64,000 bases of DNA from Platynereis dumerilii. Its lineage: Eukaryota > Annelida > Polychaeta > Phyllodocida > Nereididae. The notes beneath the pieces are model-generated. The model ran no database searches. It saw only the letters and a program-made list of their open reading frames with translations, and was not told the origin of the DNA. Shown here in pieces: positions 49,796 to 61,141 of this stretch. The position numbers and the translations under genes are program-made. Positions within the stretch are counted from its first letter, which is position 1. The number at the start of each line of letters is the position of its first letter. Where the stretch lies: contig JAPTHN010000025.1 of the NCBI GenBank assembly GCA_026936325.1, positions 6,890,001 to 6,954,000 of the forward strand, given 5' to 3'.

Positions 49796-50840
49796 TACAA
49801 AGTTCACCATCCCTCCCCTGCAAATTTTCACGACCTCTAGAGATGACTTTTTTTACAGCATGTGATCTCATGATATCTAATTGAAATATTCCTAAAATAC
49901 GTTTTACTAGTTCTCACTATCTTGTCTTATTATTAGAAAGTTAACAGACCTTTCAAACTGCACTAGCCCTGTCAGAACAGCCATTTATGTGAGGCGTTAT
50001 GGTTGGGACAAAAACGTTATGGTTGGGACACTTTCATCTTCACATTGCTGTATGAAAAGTTTTCAGGGTAACCGAAAAACTTAAAGTGCAATAAACTGTG
50101 TATGGGTAAAGAAAGTAAGTCAGAGAATATAGCTTTCCAAAGCATTCATGAGGGAAGCACTTGCTGAGAGTTTACTTTGTAGTTTCAACCGTTATGGTTG
50201 GGACAGAGAAATATAGAGTAATAAAGATGCTTTTATCTGCCATTGAGTTAACTGTTGGTGCCAAATGGACGTTCCATGATCAAAAGTAATGTATAAACAA
50301 TGTTTCTTCAGTCAAATTGGTTTCCATGTGTCATATCTTCACCGCATTAAAAGCTAAAGCGAACAACACTATCAAAAAGTTAAATTTTGGCTTCATATTG
50401 GTCATTCATTTTACAAAATTGTTTCTATGCCTAATATGGGGATTTAATGGATCAAAACACTCATGCCCCCTGTAGAAATAGTGTATGAATTCTTTGTAAT
50501 ACAAAATTCATCAAAAATGTGAGCATAATTCTTGTCTCATTGGTGAAAATAAAGTGTTTTTGAGAATGTCACGCTGAAATCATGCATTTTTAGCAATTTT
50601 TCGTGAACGTTTTGCATGAAAACTCAGGTAAAAATCATCCGATTTGGCTGAAATTTGAAATATAGCAAGATTATAATGTGTCCAATAGATATTAATACAT
50701 AGGTGTTCTTTAAATGAAGGCGGAAACCCACAGCGACCATCGCTTGGTTGGCTTCAAAAATAAAAGTCACAAGGTGCACCAGGCCTTAAATTTCAAGAAA
50801 CCCTGTTTTCTCGATTTATATCAGTCATTGTGACAGAAAA
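49796..50840. other. Intergenic DNA with a thrice-repeated CGTTATGGTTGGGACA motif
   Basis: The 16-mer CGTTATGGTTGGGACA occurs at 49995-50010, 50015-50030 and 50190-50205, the first two 20 bp apart. No inverted partner, gene or RNA box was found. The rest is AT-rich DNA without recognisable features. Confidence 0.5.
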
Positions 50841-50937
50841 TCAGTTTGATGCACACTTGGTTAATGGTATCTGATGTGTTTGTTCAATTAATGGTTACTT
50901 TTGGTTCAGAGTTAGACATTGATCTGATGGCATAACC
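50841..50937 (+). repeat. 97-bp dispersed repeat (pairs with 56284-56380)
   Basis: Both copies start TCAGTTTGATGCACACTTGG and end near CATAACC or GCCTAACC, with the same length and roughly 80 percent identity by eye. Sequence outside is unrelated. This is a probable short interspersed repeat or MITE without clear ends. Confidence 0.6.
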
Positions 50938-51222
50938 GCCTCTCTTTTCCCCCGGTATTATTATGTCATGCGGTGGAGTATTTTTAATGCTGTATCTTTA
51001 TATGAAAACTGAGGTGGTATTATAATATCCTGTCCTTCATATCATAGATATTATGGACCTTGAATTTTTAAAATTACTTGGCAACTCAAGACCAATGATT
51101 CACTGGAATAAACTAAATTGATTGCATGAACCAAATAGCATGAGATCAAGTGAAAATTTATTACTACAGGGAAACAAGAAGTGCAACGAAATGACAATGT
51201 TTTTGGTGCTCAAGTAGCTCTG
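50938..51222. other. Intergenic DNA, nothing recognised
   Basis: AT-rich DNA with no frames, repeats or boxes that I can support. Confidence 0.5.
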
Positions 51223-51367
51223 CACAGTGGGTTTTAACCACCTTTAAGTTATAAAAAATTCTAATGGCACGAAACCTGTTGGACATAGTCTACAAGACTC
51301 GCAGATTACATAACTGAAAACGAGAAAAAAATCTGTTGGGAAAGGTGGTTAAAACCCACTGTGTCTG
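51219..51367. mobile_element. Small MITE with 23-bp perfect inverted ends
   Basis: CACAGTGGGTTTTAACCACC at 51223 is matched by its exact inverse ending CCCACTGTG at 51363; the repeat is 23 bp. TCTG directly repeats at 51219-51222 and 51364-51367, a possible 4-bp target duplication. The element is 141 bp and non-coding. The superfamily is uncertain. Confidence 0.7.
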
Positions 51368-51649
51368 CCACGTCACACATTTTCATGCTCCTCTGAACAC
51401 AGACAGTGTATCACATCTGATCATTTTTCATTATTTGAAACAACACCCTGGAATGATGGTGATACCTAACATTGCACTGTAAAAAGTGCATTGAATCCGA
51501 GCTTCAAAATGTCAACTAAAATCTCACTATCAGGAGATACCAATTCATTAAACAGAACTACAAAATGGAAAAGGGCCACCACACAGTGAGGGACACTGTT
51601 GAAATCGAAAGATATGGAGAGGGGGAGATTAGAAAGCTTGACCAATCTG

Positions 51650-51835
51650 TATAGGTGGATGGATGGATCAGAGATGCAGAGGTAGACAGAGAGACAGATA
51701 TTGAGAGATAAATTATAGATGCTCAGATAGATAGAGTCGATGAATGCAGAGAGATGGTGAGATATATAGAGAGATATATAGAGAGAGATACAGAGATAGA
51801 TCTATCGATAGACAGATAGATGGAGAAAGACATAT
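51650..51835. repeat. Degenerate GATA/GACA microsatellite
   Basis: This is a long run of imperfect GATG, GACA and GATA tetranucleotides (GATAGATAGA, GAGAGATATATAG and similar), next to a SINE tail of the same flavour. It is simple-sequence DNA. Confidence 0.8.
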
Positions 51836-52033
51836 GGATGGATGAATGGGGCTTTACTTCCTGTATTTATGTCCAGATTTAGGACAGGAGGAGGACATGG
51901 CCAACGAGGGGAAGGATGATTGAAACTGTAATCCAACATAGGCCAAGGTGACCCGGCAATAGCTGAATTTGAACCCTGGACTTGATTGGCAGCCCAGCAC
52001 ACTAGTCACTACTGCTGACCTAATCCCCCCCCC
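51836..52033 (-). mobile_element. tRNA-derived SINE, family C (copy 2)
   Basis: The minus-strand reading matches copy 1: GCTGGGCTGCCAATC, a B-box-like GGTTCAAATTC (weaker than copy 1), GGGTCACCT, GGCCTATGTTGGA, TTTCAATCATCCTTC and CCTGTCCTAA. The tail is ATTCATCCATCC. No convincing target duplication was found. It is more diverged than copy 1. Confidence 0.8.
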
Positions 52034-54321
52034 CACCTCAGATGACAGAGATATAATGATTGATGGATTCATTCACATGTAGCTAAGTATCAAACATATA
52101 AATTTAATAATATTTCATTGCAATTATTGATAATTTTTATAAATGTAATATTTCATAAAAACTATCAGTAATTTTTACTGGATGGAGACAGTGCACTGTC
52201 TAACAATGCAAGACTGGTACATTGTCCTAACTGTGATCAACTATGTCATTTTTGCTTTGTTGAACTTGATCTGGTAGTTGATCACCTCTTCATTGTCAAA
52301 TGAAAAGTTTTAATTGATTGTTGTATACACCTCGGCAAATATTTACACTCAGTGCTCAATGGTGCATAGAAAAATCACTCGTCACACGACCACTTTGGCC
52401 ACAAATCAGATGATCGTTTCATTGCACTTCTTGTTTCCCTGTAGTAAGATTATGAGAGTATCTGACACAAGATACCAGATAAACAAAAAGTTCTGATGAC
52501 ATTCATCCACTGATATTGCACACTCTAAACTTAGAGCTCAACAGGTTCACAAAATTGTGTATGTGCTGCCTCTTGAATCCATAACAGAAACTACAATCGA
52601 TCTGACTCTTGTCAGTGAGCTCTAAGAGATTTCAGATGCAGTAACTATCACATTTTTTAAGTGAAGTGGAGTAACGACGTGGTCTGTTGAATTAGGTCTA
52701 GAATTGAATATTCAATAACTTTTAATCAGCCAGTTTATGGTTAGAATGCTGCTATTGCTGCAAAGTGGTACTTGTTGTGGAACTTTTTTTTGGCGGAATC
52801 ATTGTTTTCCTGCCCAGAGAATTGTGAGTCGTCCCTGTTTGGCAGCCAGACAGCCAAGCATGAAGACCCTCACTTCTCAGTATAAGCTTATTAAGCTTGC
52901 CCTGACCACAATATACATTATTTGTGAATTTGTAACAAAAAGATTAACTCACCTCTGGTGTGACAGACATAATTACCTGTTTCAGATCTCTCAAAGCAAC
53001 TGAATGAATGCTTTAGTGTTTCATTGTTGTCTGTTTGTTGTTTCGACTAGTTTCTTTAGAGAAAACAATAAGCTATCATTTAAATCATGCTGGAAAAGCT
53101 GTTAAAGGATTTGAAAACTTCAGAATTTTATGTTACTCATTGGCAGCGCATGTGCTCTGATTGATCGTTTAACATTGTTGATTACAATTTCTTTATATCT
53201 TGCTGGCAGCTCAGGTGTGCGTATGAGCACAAGTGATGAGGTCCCTCTACCTGGACATGACCTGACCTACTTGCATATTGATAAATGTGCCAGCTTGAGA
53301 TCATCCGATTTCTGGCAGACTCTCCAGCTGTGCTGTTCGTTTAGAGTCTGTGAGCAGACTGGATATTGCAGGTTTAAAAGTTACATGAACACTGTCTACG
53401 ATGAAACTTAAGGAATACCAAAAATGCTTAATTGATAAACATATTTAGCAACTTTTTGGGCATGTACTTGATAACACAAGAGAATAGTATTGTGACTTAA
53501 TTGATATAACCACAAACTTTCATGTGCAAACCAATATGATGAACCACACCATGTGACACTTAATTTGATATGCATTGAACAAATTCATTTATAATAAGTT
53601 CCGTTGTTTGAAAATTAAAAATTTCTGCAATATGATGTCTAGTGTATTAACATTTCTATCATATCTGCATCACTAATGAGAATGCTTGATAACAAATTGT
53701 TGTTTGACTAATATAACAATGAAATGCATGAATATATTATTTGATTAACCAAATTAGTATAATCTACATCCTGGTACCTACATTGTTAAGTACTAACAAG
53801 ACATTCATTAATGTGAAACCAGGTCATGTTATGTTGATCCATTGCAAAACATGGACAGTGACACAGTTTCATGACACTCCACGCTGTTTACTGTTTGCTC
53901 TTTGCGAAGCGACCGAGTTAATAATAAAATCTTAAATTTTGGACTGGAAACCAATTCAATTACAACTCTACATATCCAATATGCTGTATTTATCATTAGA
54001 CATCCTGATGTGAAATTACAAGCATTAAATATTCAACAATTAAAAGATTTGGGGATTCTAGTAAAAAATCCACTAAATTTACTAAAAAAGCCTAATCTCC
54101 CAGAAAACTTAATAACTGATTGATTCCAAAATCTGTATGTGTATTACTTGTACTATAAGACAGCATAATATACTACTGGCTATTATTTGGCAAAGTTCGT
54201 TGTTTGCTTTATATATGAGCACTAGCGAAATGTAAACAAAACAAATCCTAAATTTGGTCACTTGGCTGGTACATAGTGCCCAGGATACATGTTGTTTACC
54301 AGATCTGCTGATGCAACTAAT
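52034..54321. other. Intergenic DNA, no supported gene
   Basis: Frames of up to 93 codons (for example 53130-53411 and 52737-53003) lack any recognisable domain, signal peptide pattern or splice context. I see no SINE, LINE or inverted ends here. A small host exon cannot be excluded from sequence alone. Confidence 0.45.
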
Positions 54322-54642
54322 TATACTGGTATATTGTTTGTTGGTTTGTGTTTTACGCCTCTGCTGCACCTTAGTGGGCTATATCAAGGCAGGCGATCGC
54401 CGTATGATGATGAGATGAGAAGACTGTGAGTCTGGCACATACCCTATTATTTCAGGGACGCCCAGGGTCTTTCAATTGCCCCAGCATAGAACACTGGATA
54501 CAACCTGCCTCCATTTAATGTCCCATGGGCTCGGACTAAAGTGAGTTCCCGAGGTGAGATTTGAACCCACGCCCTCAAAGCCAGTTGACAAGCGCACTTA
54601 TCAATTAGGCCACGGGGGAACTGTATATATACTGGTATATTG
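54322..54642 (-). mobile_element. tRNA-derived SINE, family A (copy 2), with 15-bp target duplication
   Basis: The SINE itself is 54337-54627. It is closely similar to 585-880: the minus-strand head has GGCCTAATTGATAAG and a B box GGTTCAAATCTC, the same body, and a tail of short A/C-rich repeats (ACACAAACC). The exact direct repeat TATACTGGTATATTG lies at 54322-54336 and 54628-54642. The longer target duplication and clean ends make this the better-defined copy. Confidence 0.9.
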
Positions 54643-54685
54643 CAAAATAGCATAGTGGAAACTGGGCCAGTCTGCAAGACACACC

Positions 54686-55078
54686 TCCTATAGTACGTTT
54701 CCCCTGAGCTAGTTGAGAGCAGCATTTCAAGCAATTCCTAAACTGCAGATGTCAACAGCACTGCTAAACCATGAACTATTTATCACTCTAGAACCACAGA
54801 TTGAGGTCCTGGTGCCACTGTCAGTTCTGCCTGTGGCATTGCTATTCAAGGAAGGGGGCATATATACAAGTCCTTTACCTCTACTGAAGCCCCCTAAAAA
54901 ATTAATAGCTATGCCCCTGGACACTGATATAGCAGGACCAGGGTTGATGCTTCATGAGAAACAGGTGTATCAGCACTAGAAAGAGCAATTTGTGGTGTCA
55001 AAAATGTCACCAAATGTGGAATTGGATATGGTGGTTGGGAATTCACCACTCTCAACTCAGGGGAAACATACGATAGGA
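54686..55078. mobile_element. MITE-like element with ~30 bp inverted ends and an inner smaller one
   Basis: The left end reads TCCTATAGTACGTTTCCCCT and continues GAGCTAGTTGAGAG. The right end is the inverse with a 4-bp gap (CTCTCAACTCAGGGG, then AAACATACGATAGGA). Inside, 54822-54926 has its own weaker inverted ends (CAGTTCTGCCTGTGGC and CAGTGTCCAGGGGCATAG), resembling a small hAT-like MITE. Neither shows a clear target duplication. No protein is encoded. Confidence 0.5.
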
Positions 55079-56283
55079 TATCATGTGTCACCAACATCCT
55101 GGAACTAGGACAAGGAAACTGGAAAAGGACTATAGTGTACTATGCATCATGGAAAAACAACATAAGTCATAATAGCTTGTTAAAAGAACAGTTTACAGAT
55201 GCATGAAGCAATTTACATTTGCAATGTTAATTAACATGCATTTTTTGCTCAGATTAAATCAATTTACATGAACTTTGCTTTTCCATGTAATGTGGTGAAG
55301 TAAAGGAAATAATTGAACTTACCAAAATATTGTTGCAGATTGTAAACAAGTACTTCCTTTTCAATGCTGGAGAGTGGATTAACTGATGCTTACTCCTGAA
55401 TTGACATTAGACAACAGAAAAGCCAACACAACTATTCAAAAGTACACAAAAATCCAGAGACCTGCATGTGTATTTCTTAGAGAACTATAACCTTGGTATA
55501 TGCCACAGAATGGCATCAGTACACAAAGTAGTTCCTTTCAACTTCATCAATTTAAACTCTATGAGACCAAGACATTAATCCACTGGTATAATTTAAATGT
55601 CTCAATGACAATTATGACATCCGTAATTAAATTTGTAGTGATGTATACCACAAAAGATCATGAAATGCCACAACCTAGAATTATGCACAAGGAAGTCAGG
55701 TTTAATGGTTGCTAAGCAGCAATATGGCTGCTTCAGTTACAAACTTTTGACAATTCAGGACCATTGCAATCACAAATCACTTGTTATTCAGCTAATATGC
55801 ATCTCAGATCACTGACAATTGGAATAAAGCAACAAGAACTATGCTTCTACCTGCTTTGTACCAAATTTGAAGGATGTGGAGCTATTCAAATCTGATTTTG
55901 ATGAGATTTCAGGTGGATTTTTAACATTTTTTGCAACTAATAACATGAAATGACATCTGGTGTCAATTTAACAAACAACAAAAAACTTCACTGAATATGA
56001 TATTGTTCAGTAAGGATCCATAGAATCTAAGTCAGACCTAACATTATAACTTTGATAACTTGACAATTGCTGTTCAAGACATCATGTTATTTATGAAAGT
56101 GTTTGAAGCTGAATTAATTAGTGGGTCACCGCTGACAATACAGCTGAACAATACATGGATTATTAATTGCTATTTTGAATTATCTTGACTCTTGCTCTGA
56201 GTTTGTGATAGGAATTGTGATTGATTTCAAAGCCTTTGGTTCTTATGATTTCATCTGACAGGAAATATATCAAGAATTCTAAT
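55079..56283. other. Intergenic DNA, nothing recognised
   Basis: AT-rich non-coding sequence. Short frames only; no repeat ends found. Confidence 0.5.
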
Positions 56284-56380
56284 TCAGTTTGATGCACACT
56301 TGGTTAATGGTATTTGATGTGTTCATTCAATTTATGGTCAATATTGATTAGGAGTCAGACATCCATCAGATAGCCTAACC
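56284..56380 (+). repeat. 97-bp dispersed repeat (pairs with 50841-50937)
   Basis: Second copy of the short repeat. It ends about 50 bp before the AGAGGGGCGCTGTCAG block that may open the LINE 5' region. Confidence 0.6.
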
Positions 56381-57164
56381 ATTAGGGTTTGTCCATTTTT
56401 AATTTTCGTGCAAATTCAAAAAGTGATCAATAGAGGGGCGCTGTCAGACTGTCAACACGCATGTGAAGAGCTCTGAGACATTTATAGGCTTTTTTTGGAG
56501 TTTATAGGACGTCTTATAGCATATTCTTGGTGTATTTTGTCAGCAGCAATCTCTGTTAACTTTGTGGCAACGTTTGTGGCCGCATTTTTCCTAATTTGGA
56601 TGATTTTGACTTGTCTTTAGACAAGCCACTGTGAAACGCATTGAAAGTTTGGGGAATTCCCACTGCAATACACACCTGCTACAGCGAACCTACATGCACT
56701 GCTTGGACTCACTCAACAGCCAAGATTTAATTGTCTCACACCTGCTCTGAGGACGAAGTATTTTCTGCTTTAAAGGAACAAATTTGTAATATTATCTACT
56801 TCAAATATAGGCTAACTGATTCTTTGAGCTAGATTTTTCAGACATCACTGCATATATTCATACCTTGCCTAGCCAATATTTGACATTGTTTACATCCATT
56901 TTCACTCATTTCACGCTCGTTTTTGCACCAAAGAAAACCACTAAACCATTGTATAGACTACCTCTTCTGATTTCAGATTGTTTCTAGATACCACATCATA
57001 GTTTCAGCATTGAAACCTCGAGGAACACATTTTAAATACAAAATTTAATGAGCCACAGCCACTGCCAGGAATTTTTCAGCTGACAACAACACCACTCCAG
57101 GAAACATAAGCTGCATGACAACATACCCTCAACATCGATACTATTTATCTATTTATAAGTCTAT
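56381..57164 (+). other. Possible 5' untranslated region of the 58 kb LINE
   Basis: No frame or repeat is seen. AGAGGGGCGCTGTCAG near 56431 resembles GC-richer starts seen in some CR1/L2-group 5' regions, so the LINE may begin about here. This is a weak inference: copy 2 at 36 kb shows no clear similarity upstream of its start codon, so the 5' limit cannot be fixed by comparison. Confidence 0.25.
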
Positions 57165-57826
57165 CAGTCAATCACACTCTGCCTTCAGTCACACACTGCC
57201 GTCAATCACACTCTGCCTTCAATCACACTCTGCCGTCAATCAAACACTGCCGTCAATCACACTCTGCCTTCAATCAAACTCTGCCGTCAATCACACTCTG
57301 CCATCAATCACACTCTGCCGTCAATCACACTCTGCCATCAATCACACTCTGCCGTCAATCACACTCTTCCATCAATCACTCTCTGCCGTCAATCACGCTC
57401 TGCCTTCAATCACACACTGCCATCAATCTCACTTTGCCATCAATCACACGTTGCCGTCAATCACACTCTGCCGTCAATCACACTCTGCCATCAATCACAC
57501 TCTGCCATCAATCACTACCTGCCTTCGATCACACACTTCCGTCAATCACACTCTGCCATCAATCACACTCTGCCGTCAATCACACACTGCCGTCAATCAC
57601 ACACTGCCGTCAATTACACTCTGCCGTCAATCACACTCTGCTATCAATCACACTCTGCCGTCAATCAGACTCTGCGATCAATCACACTCTGCCGTCAATC
57701 ACACTCTGCCTTCAATCACACTCTACCGTCAATCACACTCTTCCATCAAGCACACTCTGCCGTCAATCACACTCTGCCATCAATCACACTCTGCCATCAA
57801 TCGCACTCTACCGTCAATCCGCACAT
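57165..57826 (+). repeat. 17-bp minisatellite, about 39 copies
   Basis: The unit is GTCAATCACACTCTGCC with variants ATCAATC..., TTCAATC... and a few single-base changes. Because 17 is not a multiple of three and the unit has no stop in any phase, all three forward frames stay open. Three units encode one 17-residue repeat (SHSAVNHTLPSITLCRQ). Open frames 57115-58050 and 57434-57859 come from this and are not supported as genes. It lies 245 bp upstream of the LINE start codon. Confidence 0.9.
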
Positions 57827-58070
57827 CCGCGTACTGCTGTACAACTCTTTCAATACTGAAGCCGCTTTATTCAGTCACATCGGCGCACAGCAGTGCAAGT
57901 GTTTCAATACTAATTTTCTGCTTGACCACTCGTTTTGAACTCGTTTTGCCTCAAGTTAGTCACAATCTGACTGGCTACAGATTGCAACAAATTTCCTGGG
58001 TCAGTCTGGCTGCTGACTCCAACAAACTCTTCTCACTAAATTTCCTTTAATCAAGTCAGAATAATTCAAA

Positions 58071-59093
58071 ATGAACAAGCATCGAAAGCTGTTTTCCGAT
58101 GTCTTACGGACTGGACTAACACTGCATGATAAAAAGCTCATATCAGCTACATCAAAAAGAAAATGCCCAAGTAGCAATGAAAACGCAATCAAACTATCAA
58201 ACAGGTTTGAAATTTTAAAACAAAGTGAGTCTCATCCATGTTATACAGAAAATGACAGGAACTATCTTGGCAAGACCTATCTCAAGCAAAGCAATACTTT
58301 AAAAATGTGTGTATGGAATGCCCAAAGTCTGAGGCAGAAAACACAGACAGTTAAGGACTACAGGGATGAGCATGATCTAGACATCTTTCTCTTCACTGAG
58401 ACTTGGCTAAAAGATGATGATAGAGTTGAAATTGGCGAGTTGGAGCAAAATGGTGAATGTTTCTTTCTGAGTTCTCCCCGAGTTGGAAGACCAGGAGGTG
58501 GAGTAGGTTGCATTGTGAGATCAGGCATACAAGCAATTAAAAAAGATCACATGAAGACTAAGACCTTTGAACATATGGAAATCCAAATACAACAAGATGG
58601 AAAAATTGTTACCGTTCTTCTAGTATACCGCCCTGAGCCATCCAACAAAAATAAATACAGTCTTGCAGAATTCTTTCAAGAATTTACGAAATTTTTAGGT
58701 CACTATCAAACAATGAACAACGAAATTATTATAACTGGGGACTTCAACTTTCATATGAACAAACCGGAAGATAGCAAAGTCATTCAATTTACCAACATTC
58801 TAGAAATGTTTGATCTTGTGCAACACGTCTCGACACCGACTCACAAAGATGGCAACATACTGGATCTTGTGATAACGCAAGAAAAATCTGCCCTGAGCAA
58901 CTGTATTGTCAGCGATCTTCTGTCTGATCACAATAGCATCCTTTTTGATTTTCCAGTGAAAAGAGCAAAACAACCAAAAAAGAAAATCAGCTTCAGGAAG
59001 ACTAGAAAAATAAACTTGCATGATTTCAAACAAGACATAGACAGACATCTTTCTGAAAGTGGGCTCGAACAGAAAATCTCAATGAACTTGTAG
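58071..59093 (+). CDS. LINE APE-type endonuclease region (5' part of the polyprotein, 340 aa)
   Basis: It nicks target DNA to prime reverse transcription. The start MNKHRKLFSDVLRTGL is supported by the matching start of copy 2 at 36249. A basic N-terminal stretch (1-75) precedes the domain. Motifs: CVWNAQS (N at about 81), FTETWL (E at about 110), GRPGGGVGCIVRSG, LLVYRPEP, GDFNFHMN (D224, N226), THKDGNILDLVIT, and SDHN (D286, H287). These are all the residues expected of an active APE-fold nuclease. The last residues (KISMNL) come from the shifted frame. In copy 2 the protein runs straight on into the RT linker, so this stop reflects a single indel near 59065, and the true protein would be about 1,020 aa. 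Confidence 0.9.
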   Translation: MNKHRKLFSDVLRTGLTLHDKKLISATSKRKCPSSNENAIKLSNRFEILKQSESHPCYTENDRNYLGKTYLKQSNTLKMCVWNAQSLRQKTQTVKDYRDEHDLDIFLFTETWLKDDDRVEIGELEQNGECFFLSSPRVGRPGGGVGCIVRSGIQAIKKDHMKTKTFEHMEIQIQQDGKIVTVLLVYRPEPSNKNKYSLAEFFQEFTKFLGHYQTMNNEIIITGDFNFHMNKPEDSKVIQFTNILEMFDLVQHVSTPTHKDGNILDLVITQEKSALSNCIVSDLLSDHNSILFDFPVKRAKQPKKKISFRKTRKINLHDFKQDIDRHLSESGLEQKISMNL

Positions 59094-61141
59094 AACTCTA
59101 CAACTCCACAAAACAGGTTCTTGACAAACATGCCCCTGTTACAACAAGAGAAATAACACTACGCAAACCCACTCCATTTAACAATGCTAATATTAAGAAT
59201 ATGAAAGCAGCAAAAAGGAAGGCTGAACGATTATGGAGGAGAACCAGGCTTGTAAATGACTGGGAGTCTTTCAAAGAAAAGAGAAATTTATTAAATCAGC
59301 AATTAAGTAAGCTCAGATCTGAAGATCTGAGATCCAAAATTGAAGATTCTAAGGGTAATGCAAAGAAGTTGTTCAAGCTATTGAACTCAAGTCTGAACCG
59401 AAAACAAGAACTACCTCTGCCACCACATACCGATGAAATTGACCTTGCAAATGATTTTAATACGTTTTTTTATGAAAAGATCAAAACGATCAGGTCCAAG
59501 TTGGACTCTACAACCAATGAGACTCCTAATGATGATGAAAAAGCTTCTCAAATGCTCCGGAATTTTAAAAAGTTGTCTGAAAGTGAGATCAAGAAACTCA
59601 TCACTGAAATGCCTGTTAAACACTGCCAACTAGATCCCATTCCCACATGGCTTTTGCTGGAATGTATTGATGAATACCTGCCAATTATAACAAATATTGT
59701 CAATGAGTCACTCTCACAAGGACAAATGCCACTTGAATTGAAACATGCTCTTGTGAAACCTCTCTTGAAAAAATCTGGATTGGATTTAATCAAAAAGAAT
59801 TATCGACCAGTATCAAATCTGTCTTTCCTCAGCAAATTGATTGAAAGTGCTGTTATTAAACAATATACTGACCATCTTACTAAAAACGACCTGAACGATG
59901 ACAAACAGTCTGCATACAGAAAATTTCACAGCACTGAAACCCTCCTGATGAAGATCCATGATGATATTATGTTAAATATGAGCAAAGGCGAAGTCACAAT
60001 GCTTGTACTGCTGGACCTGTCAGCAGCTTTTGACACGATTGATCACAATATTCTTCTGAAACGTCTGGAGTGCAAATACGGTGTTCATGATTCTGCACTA
60101 AGCTGGTTCAAGTCATACATTTCTCAAAGATCTCAGTCAGTGATAATCAATGACAAAACATCAACAAAACTGCCTCTCAAATTTGGAGTCCCTCAAGGTT
60201 CAAAATTAGGACCAATCCTATTCAATTCATATATCACTCCATTAAGTGAAGTAGCTGCCAAAAATCAAGTCGATGATCAAAAATATGCTGATGACGAGCA
60301 ACTTTTCCTCTCTTTCAAACCAACATTCTTGGAACAGAGAAATGCAGTAGAAAAAATGGTGAAGTGCGTTGCTGAGATTAGGAATTTTCTTCATGAAAAT
60401 AAGCTCTGCAACAATGGAGAAAAAACAGAACTATTGTTCATCGGCAGTCCACATCAACTCAATAAACTTCAAATATCTTCAATCAATGTGGACAATGTGA
60501 AAATTACTGCAGCTGACCATGTTAGAAATCTTGGCGTAATCTTCGACAAAAACATGTCCATGGAAAAACAAATCAACAAAATGTGTCGGAATGCCTATTT
60601 CAACCTGAGAAATATATCAAAAATTAGGAAGTCATTGGACAAGGAAGTTTGCAAAACTGCAGTTAACGCTCTTGTCACTCCTCACCTAGACTATGGAAAT
60701 GGTCTTCTATATGGTACATCAAGTCATTTGATAAAGAAACTTCAAGTCGCCCAAAACTCAGCGGTTCGACTTATAGAAAAATTGAAAAAGCAAGACAGTG
60801 TGAGCCAATACAGGAAGCAGCTACATTGGCTGCCAATTCCAGCTAGAATCCAATTCAAACTGATGCTAACTACATGGAAAGCTGTCAATGGACAAGCACC
60901 TGTGTATATTCAAAATCTGATCCAGTCAAAACCCAAACAAAACTGTAATCTAAGAAGCAACAACAAAGTTCTCTTAAAAGAACCAAGTTCTTGCAATAAA
61001 AACAAATTTGAAGACAGAGCTTTTTCGCATGCTGCTCCAAAACTTTGGAACAAACTCCCAGATATTGTCAAGGCCTCGACAACACTTGAATGTTTCAAGA
61101 GAAATCTCAAAACTTGTCTGTTTAAGACTTTCTACAAATAA
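59078..61141 (+). CDS. LINE reverse transcriptase region (3' part of the polyprotein)
   Basis: It copies LINE RNA at the nicked target. The frame is open from about 59078 (LNELVELYNSTKQVLDKHAP), upstream of the first Met at 59201, because it is the continuation of the endonuclease frame after one indel. Counting from Met 59201 (646 aa): KHCQLDPIPTWLL and KNYRPVSNLSFLSKLIES (fingers), LLDLSAAFDTIDHNIL with catalytic Asp at about 278, GVPQGSKLGPILFNSYI, YADDEQ at 362-367 (catalytic D364, D365), and LGVIFDKNM. Then comes the C-terminal region HLDYGNGLLYG, KQLHWLPIPARIQFKL, RAFSHAAPKLWNKLP, ending FKTFYK. All catalytic residues are present. Confidence 0.92.
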   Translation, partial: LNELVELYNSTKQVLDKHAPVTTREITLRKPTPFNNANIKNMKAAKRKAERLWRRTRLVNDWESFKEKRNLLNQQLSKLRSEDLRSKIEDSKGNAKKLFKLLNSSLNRKQELPLPPHTDEIDLANDFNTFFYEKIKTIRSKLDSTTNETPNDDEKASQMLRNFKKLSESEIKKLITEMPVKHCQLDPIPTWLLLECIDEYLPIITNIVNESLSQGQMPLELKHALVKPLLKKSGLDLIKKNYRPVSNLSFLSKLIESAVIKQYTDHLTKNDLNDDKQSAYRKFHSTETLLMKIHDDIMLNMSKGEVTMLVLLDLSAAFDTIDHNILLKRLECKYGVHDSALSWFKSYISQRSQSVIINDKTSTKLPLKFGVPQGSKLGPILFNSYITPLSEVAAKNQVDDQKYADDEQLFLSFKPTFLEQRNAVEKMVKCVAEIRNFLHENKLCNNGEKTELLFIGSPHQLNKLQISSINVDNVKITAADHVRNLGVIFDKNMSMEKQINKMCRNAYFNLRNISKIRKSLDKEVCKTAVNALVTPHLDYGNGLLYGTSSHLIKKLQVAQNSAVRLIEKLKKQDSVSQYRKQLHWLPIPARIQFKLMLTTWKAVNGQAPVYIQNLIQSKPKQNCNLRSNNKVLLKEPSSCNKNKFEDRAFSHAAPKLWNKLPDIVKASTTLECFKRNLKTCLFKTFYK

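Noticed and set aside
53130-53411. 93-codon frame, as a possible host exon
   Set aside because: No recognisable domain, and no convincing splice sites or neighbouring exons could be found.
57115-58050. 311-codon repetitive frame, as a secreted or low-complexity protein gene
   Set aside because: It is produced by a 17-bp minisatellite that is open in all three frames. There is no signal peptide or gene context.
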